Assembly: GCF_023856365.1 (NCBI RefSeq) | Contig: NC_064544.1 | Location: 21,490,399 to 21,554,398, forward strand | Direction: 5' to 3' | Source: Brienomyrus brachyistius | Taxonomy: Eukaryota; Chordata; Actinopteri; Osteoglossiformes; Mormyridae | Length of the DNA: 64,000 nucleotides | In this document: piece by piece, positions 20,050 through 64,000 of the stretch | Position numbering within the stretch: the stretch's first letter is position 1 | Layout: every line of letters starts with the position of its first letter | Translations under genes and position numbers: made by a program | Notes under the pieces: model-generated | What the model saw: the letters and a program-made list of their open reading frames with translations, nothing else | What the model was told of the DNA's origin: nothing | The model's database searches: none

Positions 20050-21220
20050 CCAGTAATTAACTAATTAGACAAATGTGTAATGCAATGATTCAATGCAGTT
20101 CAATTGGGGTAAACGTGTTAATTGATTAAAACCTCTGTTAGAACGAAAATAAGCATATGAAGAGTAGATTTGGCCTCACATGCTCTTTGGCATGCATGAA
20201 AACTGTCAATAAATCTATAAATTCACTGGTTATTTGTAATCCTGTATGCAAAGTGCGTCAAGAAGTAAGACATGCCATCCTGGGTTTACAATGAGCTCTC
20301 AATAATGAGGAACTGCAGTCCGTGCAGTTTTCAAATTTTCAATGAAAAGCTCACATAAAATATCAATTACATAAATTGACGTCATTTACTCTCCCTTTTT
20401 AAATACTGCCTTTGTTAGTGGTTCAAGAGATTTGCTTATATACACTCATCATCATTACTGTGGTTGAGAATTCACTAAGACCACAAGGTGGCGCTGTATA
20501 AAACAAAACCGTTTTTTAAAAAACCATTTTGCCAAGGAAGACACTGGTAAATCTGCAACAGTTGAAATAAAAAGTTTTCTGTTATAATAACATCAAATAC
20601 AAATAACAGCCATCCATCTTAAAAATACGTATCCTGGTAAAGGTTGAAAAGACAAAAAAGAATAGACAAATAAAATATCTATGTCAGAAAATAAATAACC
20701 AAACAGCATTTCGCAAAACCTCAAAACAGCAAAAGTTTGAATATGTTTTTTTATTCGCTAAGCCAAATTCAATAGGTTTAGCTTACAGGACTGGATGTCT
20801 AATAACTTCATGACTTACATTATCTAAGAAACTGTGAAATCTAGATCTTTGCAGAAGTAAGGTTAAATTTCAGACTTAGAGATGAAAAGAATAACATGCA
20901 GCTTTATTGTGTGAACAGGCTGGGTGGAGCCATGATGGATCTTCACAGATAAGAGGAGCATAATAACATCTCCACTGCACCCTATGCTCTGCTGAGTCAC
21001 TTTATTTAGCATTTTTAGTCCTCATTATAGCCATAAAGCTCTGTCGGAAATGGTCCTGGATTTTATCTGTCATTTAATGATTCATGTGGATCAGCTCATG
21101 TAGGATTACCAGCAATGCTAACTCAGATATGAAGAGAAGGGTTGGACAGCAGTGATCAACCCATCACGGGCTTCAGGACCAACAGAGGAGCACTGTATGG
21201 GTTTATGGTTATGCTTGAAG
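20050..21220. other. No gene recognised
   Basis: AT-rich intergenic DNA. No repeat family, RNA or coding region was recognised. Confidence 0.45.
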
Positions 21221-21235
21221 ACCACCAGCCATCCC

Positions 21236-21499
21236 ATCCATCCATCCATTTTCCAAACCGCTTATCCTATTGGGTCGCGGGGGGTCCGGAGCCTATCCCG
21301 GAATCAATGGGCACGAGGCAGGGAACAACCCAGGATGGGGGGCCAGCCCATCGCAGGGCACACTCACACACCATCCACTCACACATGCACACCTATGGGC
21401 AATTCAGCAGCTCCAATTAGCCTCAGCATGTTTTCGGACTGTGGGGGGAAACCGGAGTACCCGGAGGAAACCCCACGACGACACGGGGAGAACATGCAA
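21236..21499 (-). mobile_element. V-SINE, 5'-truncated, with 15-bp TSD
   Basis: The - strand carries the V-SINE core and a GGATGGATGGATG tail. The head is missing. The flanks ACCACCAGCCATCCC at 21221-21235 and 21500-21514 form a perfect 15-bp target-site duplication, showing target-primed integration. The sequence is close to the copy at 10050, suggesting relative youth. Confidence 0.9.
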
Positions 21500-21713
21500 A
21501 CCACCAGCCATCCCTCAATTGTTTAATTTTTAAATTGCTTTTCAGAGAACAGCACAATTATTTAATCGCTCAGCTGCTCATCAAGCTCTGTGTTAATTAA
21601 ATCAGGTGACCAAACACCAACCTCCGTTTCTCTGTGATCTTTCTCTAGCCCTGTTATCTAAATTGCAATGCTAAGTTTTCCCTACAGACTAAGCAATAGT
21701 TTTGGATTAGTCA

Positions 21714-21752
21714 TCCATCCATCCATCCATCCATCCATCCATCCATCCATCT
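21714..21752 (+). repeat. (CATC)n microsatellite
   Basis: An uninterrupted CATC tetranucleotide run followed by CTTCTTAACACTTATCCAGG, the complement of a SINE or LINE 3' tail, so it is probably the tail of a small retroposon fragment. Confidence 0.75.
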
Positions 21753-22039
21753 TCTTAACACTTATCCAGGTAACTGTCGTGGGGTTAGTTGTCATAATTA
21801 CAATACTGCTGTACAAATGCAAAACTGCATACTGCAATTGCATATTGCATCAAAAATGAGTTATGACTAAAATTGTGTTCGATTTAGACCTTGTTTTATC
21901 TTGTGACAAAGTTGTTCTGTGATGTTCTGTTTTGAAGAAACACTATGTATCATTTACATACCTCCTACAACTGCAGGTGGACAGTCAAAGCACTTTGCAG
22001 CCTTTTCTTAGTTTCACTATCATCTGTCACTGTCAGTAG

Positions 22040-22830
22040 CAGATGAAATTTAATGTAGACAAATGTAAGGTAATCCATGCAGGGAGCAGAAATATAAAGT
22101 ACATATATTTTATGGGTTCCACTGAAATAAAGGTAGGTGATTATGAGAAGGACCTCGGTGTGTATGTTGATGCTTCCATGTCCCACTCTCGCCAGTGTGG
22201 GGAAGCAATAAAAAAGGCAATAGGATGTTGGGTTACATCTCTAGGTGTGTGGAGTTTAAGTCAAGGGAGGTGATGCTATGATTATATAATTCCTTGGTAA
22301 GACCCCACCTGGAATATTGTGTGCAGGTTTGGTCACCATACCTTAAGAAGGACATTGCTGCTTTGGATAAGGTGTAACGGAGGGCTACGAGAATGATTCC
22401 TGGTCTTAGAGGAATGTCTTATGCGGAGTGGGTAGCTTAGCTGAATCTGCTCAGCCTCGAGCAAAGGAGACTAAGGGGGGACATGATCCAGGTATGTAAG
22501 ATTCTAACAGGTCTGGATGCTGTTCAGCCAAATGGCTATTTCAGTATTACTTTAAATACTAGAGCTCGTGGCCATAAGTGGAAATTAGCGGGAGAACATT
22601 TTAAAATGAATTTGAGGAAGCACTTCTTTGCACAGCGTGTAGTTAGAGTATGGAATATTCTAACTGTTAGTGCAGCACAAGCTAAAACCCTGGGTTCCTT
22701 TAAATCAGAGCTAGATAAGATGTTAACAACTCTGAGCTATTAGTTAAATTCTCCCTAAACAAGCTTGATGGGCTGAATGACCTCCTCTCGTTTGTAAATT
22801 TCTTATATTCTTATGTGTAGTTACTGTATT
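22040..22830 (+). pseudogene. CR1-group LINE reverse transcriptase C-terminal remnant
   Basis: Frame pieces read MKFNVDKCKVIHAGSRN and EKDLGVYVDASMSHSRQCGE (22043-22200), then in a shifted frame about 22300-22350 [15 protein letters not shown] codons, and from 22483 MIQVCKILTGLD to HFFAQRVVRVWNILTV. This is the classic C-terminal part of CR1-group LINE ORF2. The 3' end reaches GAATGACCTCCTCTCGTTTG and a TTCTTATATTCTTATG octamer tail at about 22800-22815. Several frameshifts and one TAG near 22437 make it inactive. Confidence 0.8.
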
Positions 22831-22839
22831 TTGTCTTTG

Positions 22840-24540
22840 TAGGCCAGAATAAATACAACAATTAAAATTAAATAAATCAATTAATTCTGAAACTGGATTC
22901 CATAGGCAGTTAGTGCAGTAACTGAAGTTTTGAAAATGTAACCTTATTTTCTCCCATTGACATTCTGTTGTAGTTTGAACTTAATTGATGGGTGTTTTTA
23001 TGTCAGGTGACAAACCAACAAACCTCTTTATATTATGGGGTTCTGACTGAACTCAACTAAATGACCAATGTGTGGCTTCCAAGGGGCTGAGAGGCTTGCC
23101 CAAGAAGGAGGACAGGGGCTGTCCAAAGTAACGCATCAAGGGGTCAGCTCGGCATAATTACAGTTAGGCTGAACTTCCAATGAATGCCCCGTTACACGTG
23201 TAATTAGTACATGTAGCATGTAGTGCCTGAGACTTCACCAAGGGTATTTCCTTACTGTGAAAGGCAGTGTAACTCCCAGAAGATCACCCATAACAGCAAG
23301 AACCCTCGAATAATTTAAACTTGGAAAGAGCAAAATGATACTAAAGTAATCCATCCATCCATCTTCCAGCTGTGCAATCTGGTCATGCTCTTAGGCACTC
23401 AAGTTATGCATGTTGTATTTTCCAGCTGAGGAAACAGTGGGAGAAGTTCCTTCTCCAGTTCTATCCAACTCCACTTCCATCTCCATCATCTTCCCATCTT
23501 CAAAGCAAGTTTTTTTTTACTGTCATGTGTACATAATAAAATTCTTACGTGCATGCCTCATGCAGTGAAAATAAATGCAAGACAATAAACACAAGCTAGT
23601 AAGTACTGTAATTGTTGATAACTAAGAATAAATTAAAAAATACCTGAAAACAGCACCAATATAAACACTTGTATTTGCAAAAGCTGCTTCAAAGTGTCTG
23701 AGCGTCGGTTTGGCCTGCAATTGCCTTTTACTGAGAAGCCTAATTGCATGCGGATCAAAAAATGCCCCTGGATCATGAATAATCTGACAGAAGAGATGAT
23801 GACTGTTTGAATGTCTTCACAGCATCCCCACCAATGTAGATAGCATTCCCACCTGGGCAACACTGACAGCCACAGTTAAATCAACTTAATTCACAGTTTT
23901 GTGACTTTAAAAGAAATAAAACTCTGTACTGCGACCTTACTCTAGCTTGTGTCAGTTGGTTTTGTGTATGTTTCCTTGAAAAATACAGAAATAAATTAAT
24001 TCTACAACGAAATTTCGAAAGCAGAAAGCAACGTACCCAGAGTAAGACAGAGGTTTAAGGCTGGAGTCCTGCTCTCTGAACCATTGTGCTACCAAATAAA
24101 ATTTCAGGTGTTTGGTATTCTGGTCTTTGGCTGTTTAGGTTTTGGAGTCTACTTTAAAAACAAACAAACAAACAAACAAACAAACAAAAATGCAACACTA
24201 GGGTCCCTTGTAGTCCGACTGAGTTATTTGTTGGGTGTGCATTGCATCACAGATAAATGTGATGCAACTCACAAAATATGTTGGGGAAAAATACACTGTA
24301 AAATGCTGCAGGGGACATTGCTATTGTAGCTGCCCCTAAACTACGGCAAGCACTTTGGAATTCACGAGCCAGAGTCTTATTATTAAACGCATATATGCCT
24401 GGTGAATATAAAGCAGAAGAAAAGCAGAATAAGCATGACTATTTCAGCATATCTATATCATGGCTGGGGTGCCACTGGTGAATAATTATAGCATTGTTAT
24501 CCTGTAATGGGAGGAGATCTGTGTGTATGTTTCTGGGTCA
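22840..24540. other. Intergenic DNA without recognisable gene
   Basis: AT-rich DNA containing a short CATCCATCCATC retroposon-tail trace at 23350 and an AAAC repeat (24158-24187). No coding region, RNA gene or full repeat was identified. Confidence 0.45.
24158..24187 (+). repeat. (AAAC)n microsatellite
   Basis: About seven copies of CAAA/AAAC in an AT-rich context. Confidence 0.85.
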
Positions 24541-24544
24541 TGGT

Positions 24545-24598
24545 ACAGTATAAGTGGTTAGAAGATGGATGGATGGATGGATGTGTATTTAATACAGG
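24545..24598 (+). mobile_element. SINE 3' tail fragment
   Basis: ATAAGTGGTTAGAAGATGGA followed by a GGAT repeat run is the 3' end of a V-SINE-like retroposon. The upstream body is too diverged to delimit. Confidence 0.5.
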
Positions 24599-24599
24599 C

Positions 24600-24702
24600 C
24601 TGTGCACCTGGCATCTGTCACAGGAAGCACAGATCCTGTGGTAGGGGACATCTTCAATGGGATAGAGGACAGGAGGAAGAAGACGTACCTGGAGTTCATC
24701 CA
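24600..24702 (+). other. Orphan coding-like patch
   Basis: In one frame it reads TGSTDPVVGDIFNGIEDRRK followed by KTYLEFIHTN, a stretch of strongly protein-like codons preceded by a TTTAATACAG acceptor-like sequence. It sits between a SINE 3' tail and a reversed SINE head-like piece (24703-24780). No family was recognised. It may be an exon fragment carried by retroposition, or chance. Confidence 0.25.
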
Positions 24703-24780
24703 TACAAACTCCACACTCACAGAACAAGGTCAGAAACCTGTAGCTTCTGTGCTGAAATGCTGCATCGCCACCCTGCCACT
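24703..24780 (-). mobile_element. SINE head-like fragment
   Basis: CATACAAACTCCACACTCAC followed by a degenerate CTTCTGTGCTGAAATGCTGC stretch and CACCCTGCC resembles the complement of a V-SINE core and tRNA-derived head. Confidence 0.4.
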
Positions 24781-24789
24781 TGCCAAGTT

Positions 24790-25480
24790 ATGTCATTTTA
24801 ATTTCACATTATTACTACTAACACCATTAATCCATACTTCTAACCACATATCCGGTCAGGGTGGCAGGGTGCCTGGAGATTATTGATTAAAACATACTAC
24901 TAATTGTATCTTACCAATATAACGTATCACATTGTTCTGTTGATTCAAGATCAACTTTATTTTTTCTGAAATTTTCCTACGTCATATAACATACGTACAT
25001 GAACGGGTGTCAGTTGTAGGGTGATCTTGCGCTGCATTTGTTAACAAGAACTCTTACTTCTTACTAGAATATTAAATGAATAAAAAGTTGCAAAGCTCTT
25101 TCTTCGTCTAAGCCACTTAAAGTACGTTCATAATTTAACTATTAATACATAAGCTTATTTTATACACGGCTCATTTGGCAAGTTCTAAGGGCACTCCGGT
25201 TGAAAAACGCTGGCACAGACCAGAAGGCTTTAAGTTTTTTTTTTCATAACTGGAGCAGTTTTAAAATACGATCGACTGTTGGGTGGGTTCTGAGTACAAT
25301 GAAATGTAGAATAACATGAGGAGCTTGGAAGGATGGCATTTTCTTGCTACGTGGGACAATAATCCCACTATTAGTGTTTTGTGCATTAGAAACTGAACGC
25401 GCATTTGTTGTAAGTTGCTTGTTTTATATATTATAACTGAAACAATACTTTCGGAACAAACAAACAATCAGGCAAATAAA
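24790..25480. other. Intergenic DNA upstream of ATRN
   Basis: AT-rich; short ORFs only. Nothing is recognised until the GC content rises near 25500. Confidence 0.4.
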
Positions 25481-25499
25481 AACGCAAACACCCACAACA

Positions 25500-25901
25500 A
25501 GACAGAGGTACACCCCCACGCGCGCACACCCCCCCTCTTTTCCACGCCCCCGTATTTAAGCAGACGTCATTTCCAGGTGTCGGTATGTGTGATGCGCTCT
25601 GTGCGGTGGTGAAGGCTGGAGATAAGCGCTTTAACATGAAGAGCAGATAAACATAAAAAAGAACCGAAATACGTGCTATTTCCACATAAAGTCGGTGACA
25701 AAACAACGAATGTGAAAATATTTCAGCTGCCGGCTCTTCAGGCTATCCTGAGACGTCACGAAAAATACGCCGGCACGGGAGCTTAACTTGTTTTCCCGGG
25801 GTCGAGCTTTACAGTACGACTGCTCCGAGAAAAGAGGGTTTTTATATTCCGAAGTGAGAGGCAAATAAGATATAAGTCGTTGGGGGGCGAATTGAATCGC
25901 T
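25500..25901 (+). promoter_or_regulatory. ATRN: ATRN promoter and 5' UTR region (CpG-rich)
   Basis: GC and CpG content rise sharply here and stay high through exon 1, as in vertebrate housekeeping-type promoters. Visible elements: a GC/KLF-type CCACGCCCCCG (about 25542-25552), a TATA-like TATTTAAG (25553-25560), and two CRE-like cores, GACGTCAT (25563-25570) and GACGTCAC (25752-25759). The transcription start cannot be fixed from sequence. The CRE-like sites would suit cAMP-responsive control, which is inference only. Confidence 0.6.
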
Positions 25902-61454
<35,553 letters not shown>

Positions 61455-62798
61455 GTGAGTAGCATAATGGAGACAGCTGTGGCAACTGGAGCATTTTTAG
61501 CCTTGTACTGCCTGGCTCTGAAGGTAACTGTCACCCTGTTTGTTGGATAGCTGTGCATTAATTGAACGCATGCATGTCTCTTAAGTTACATCTCCAAATT
61601 AATTGTCAGTCTGTAGAAGGTCAGCGGGCACCCATTAAATATTCTTAGTCTGAAGTTCATGCCAGTCACTGCAAATGGCATATTGCCAAATTTCAGGACT
61701 TAAGGAACTTTCCAGATCTTTGTTTGCATTTTTCTTGGGCTCTACGTTTGTTAGTCTGATTGATTGTGGAAGGGATTTGATAAGTGCAGAGAGATTGAAA
61801 GATGTTTCTTTTTGAAGGGCAGCGTTGTGGTCCAGAGATTGCAGGAATCACTCCGAACCCAGTTTGTTTCCTTCAGTGTCTTACTGTGTGTCTCTAAGTG
61901 TAAACTGATATGCATGAAGAGACAGTAAGCTATGTTTGTTCCTCGTAAGCAGCAGAGTGAATACATTCTGCTCCATGAATCTGTCCCATGGAGCAGTGGG
62001 TAGCCGGACACTTCATAAAACCCAGTTTTAAGTCAGAAGCTTGGAGAACATGCATTAGGGCCTGCTCTCAAATCAGCCGACTTGTTTATTTTTATAATTT
62101 TTATCATCCAGCTTTAGACAGGAGCTGTATGGGACTTGGCCTGAAGCGCCTGCATCTAAGTGGTGTCTGTAGGTGGGGGCTGTGGTGCTGCCAAGCCATC
62201 AGCCCATGTTAGCTGTTGTTGTCAAGCGGCGTCACACTGGAGTGGAAGCAAATGCTCTCACAGGGCAGCTGGAGTGAGTCACAGCATGGAGGTTAAGCTG
62301 GGGCTGTCTAGGGTTTAACCAGCTGTTGGCCTTCAAAAGTCAATCGTCGTGGTGCATGAAAAATTGGTCATTAAGTTTAGTGAATGGGTTTTTGTTTGCC
62401 GTGAGAAGGTGAAGCCTATTAAAGGTATCATTTCAGCCATTATGTTTGAAAATTAAGGATGGCACATTTTTTTTTTAAGTCTTTGACTTAAAAATTTTCA
62501 AGTAAATGACTGAAAATGATTTAATATGCCCTTTCCTACACATTTTCTAGCAATGAGATAACTTGGGCATAGTATGGAAGTACGGAGCATAAAATCATAA
62601 GAATTGTACATGGACATGGAACTTTAGATATGGCAGGTTAGTCCTCTTGGTTCTAAAACAGGTGGCTTTATTGAACAAGGTCAGTCATTGAAATAAGAGT
62701 CACTAACTCTTCATTAGGGGACCGATTGACATAAGAGAGGTAAATTTAACTGAATGAGGACACTGCCAAAAAGACCTTTTCTCACCTTCTGAATCTGG

Positions 62799-63236
62799 TA
62801 AGATTGTGGCCTCTCACTATTAGGGTGGCGCAGTAGCTCTGCGGGTAGGATTGTTGTCTCTCACTGTTAGGGTGGTGCAGTGGCTCTGTGGGTAGGATTG
62901 TGGTCTTACTATTAGGGTGGCGCAGTGGCTCTGGGTAGGATTGTGGTTTATCACTATTAGGGTGGCGCAGTGGCTCTGTGGGTAGGATTGTGGTTTCTCA
63001 CTGTTAGGGTGACGCAGTGGCTCTGCGAGTAGGATTGTTATCTCTCACTGGGTGGCGCAGTGACTTTGTGGGTAAGATTGTGGTTTATCACTGTTAGGGT
63101 GGCGCAGTGGCTTTGTGGGTAGGATTGTGGTCTCTCACTTTTAGGGTGGTACAGTGGCTCTGTGGGTACCATTGTTGTCTCTCACTGTTAGGGTGGCGCA
63201 GTGGCTCTGTGGGTAGAATTGTGGTCTCTCACTGTT
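62799..63236 (+). repeat. About 46-bp tandem array, 9 copies, SINE-head-like
   Basis: Units begin TAGGGTGGCGCAGTGGCTCT and continue GTGGGTAGGATTGTGGTCTC TCACTGT. Nine starts between 62821 and 63188 average 45.9 bp apart, some shortened. The GGTGGCGCAGTGG...CTCTCAC order resembles the tRNA-derived head of V-SINEs, suggesting tandem growth from a SINE A-box region. Confidence 0.85.
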
Positions 63237-63500
63237 ACTGTTAATTAATTAATTCATTCAGTCATTCAGATTAATGAAAATGTGTATAGTGAAAGTGAAA
63301 CATTTCAGTAATATGGCCATGATATGTTGTGGAAAAACTCCGCATTTCCCGGCTGACTGAGACAAATCTCCAGATGTTCTTGTCAGAGCAGCAAGTAACT
63401 TCTTAAGTCCACTGAAACCTGCAAGGGTGTTTTTTGCATGACTACAGCCACTGTAAGTTGCTCAGACCAGTGGGGACTGACGTTTGTATTTTGGTCACAG

Positions 63501-63610
63501 GCTCCACGGGTGTCTGTCTGTATGTGGCTGGATTCGTCGGGCAGCTCGGTGTTTTGTCGGTGGTGTTGATTTTGCAGTCGGCAGTCATCCTGCCATTCAT
63601 AATAAAATAA
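63501..63610 (+). other. Candidate alternative terminal exon of ATRN (speculative)
   Basis: TTTGTATTTTGGTCACAG is a usable acceptor. Joining exon 8 in phase 1 gives a 35-codon open tail beginning STGVCLYVAGFVGQLGVLSV then VLILQSAVILPFIIK and a TAA stop at 63608, with an AATAAA signal overlapping the last codons (about 63600-63605). The tail is hydrophobic. No family conservation is known to me, so this may be chance. Confidence 0.15.
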
Positions 63611-64000
63611 CTTTTTATAAATTTGCCTCCAGGAAATTTTGGTGACTTGATTTGTAAGAGGGCTTACAAACATGCCATGCTTGGGCATTCGTGAGTGAGT
63701 GACTGATGTAATGATCATCAATTAAGCTGGTAATGAAGCTGTGCTTTATTGATTTGTAGTTACCGTTTCACAGCCAGTGCTGAGTCTGAGTGCCGGCTCC
63801 TGGGGGGCAGGTCGTCCTCTGGGTTGGCTCTGACATGTGGGCTAACCCGATCTGCACAGGCTAACACCCCTCCCTGTCTGTAGGAATGCACCCCAACTCT
63901 GCTTCTACTACCACTGTATGCTGCAGGCGTGGGGAACCTGATCCATGGAGGACTGGTGTGGGTGTGGGATTTTTATCTGAGCACTCAATCAGCCAATAAC

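Larger units (their letters stand above)
61455..64000 (+). other. ATRN: ATRN intron 8 (partial)
   Basis: Runs off the window. Contains the roughly 46-bp array at 62799-63236 and a candidate alternative terminal exon at 63501-63610. Otherwise nothing recognised. Confidence 0.8.

Noticed and set aside
62799..63236. Possible CRISPR-like array
   Set aside because: Units are contiguous without unique spacers and the DNA is vertebrate; it is a simple tandem repeat.

Overview
This window is vertebrate nuclear DNA, almost certainly from a ray-finned fish. The evidence is a split gene with short GT-AG exons and long introns, abundant Tc1-like, hAT-like and Harbinger-like DNA transposon remnants, V-SINE (DANA/HE1-type) tRNA-derived SINEs with GGAT-repeat tails, broken LINE and Ty3/gypsy pieces, and very long GT microsatellites. 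I cannot place it below that level from sequence alone.

The one confidently recognised gene is attractin (ATRN, the mahogany orthologue), on the + strand. Its first eight coding exons lie at 25902-26167, 44549-44632, 45304-45417, 55893-56021, 58242-58447, 59238-59406, 59796-59886 and 61211-61454. Together they give 1303 nt in one continuous frame (434 codons plus one base): an N-terminal hydrophobic signal segment, EGF-like repeat, CUB domain, two further EGF-like repeats, and the first kelch repeats of the propeller. All splice phases agree. The rest of the gene (remaining kelch repeats, PSI, C-type lectin, laminin-EGF, membrane anchor) lies beyond position 64000.

Region 1-25.4 kb is a transposon graveyard: Tc1-like remnants (1-2240, 4160-4320, 10475-11755), a hAT MITE and a composite derivative of it (1303-1998 and 4571-4873), a decayed Ty3/gypsy element with LTRs (2247-3751 and 5903-6909), a Harbinger transposase and Myb/SANT-like ORF (5550-8050), LINE fragments (8808-9235, 13019-13759, 14366-15125, 19190-19480, 22040-22830), several V-SINEs and two decayed tRNA-like sequences. 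A short terminal-exon-like coding segment at 9665-9754, with acceptor, stop and ATTAAA signal, may be the 3' end of an unidentified upstream gene.

Region 25.4-26.2 kb is the CpG-rich promoter, 5' UTR and first exon of ATRN. The introns carry tandem arrays: a 41-bp minisatellite at 35553-36510, CTGT-type arrays at 30297 and 44169, GT arrays, a 37-bp array at 47681, a 63-bp array at 60524 and a roughly 46-bp array at 62799. They also hold SINEs, hAT-like fragments and a pogo-like MITE. The most striking local event is in intron 3: an 83-bp copy of the intron 2/exon 3 junction joined to the 3' end of a V-SINE, with the whole unit between perfect 15-bp direct repeats, which points to a chimeric retrotransposition.
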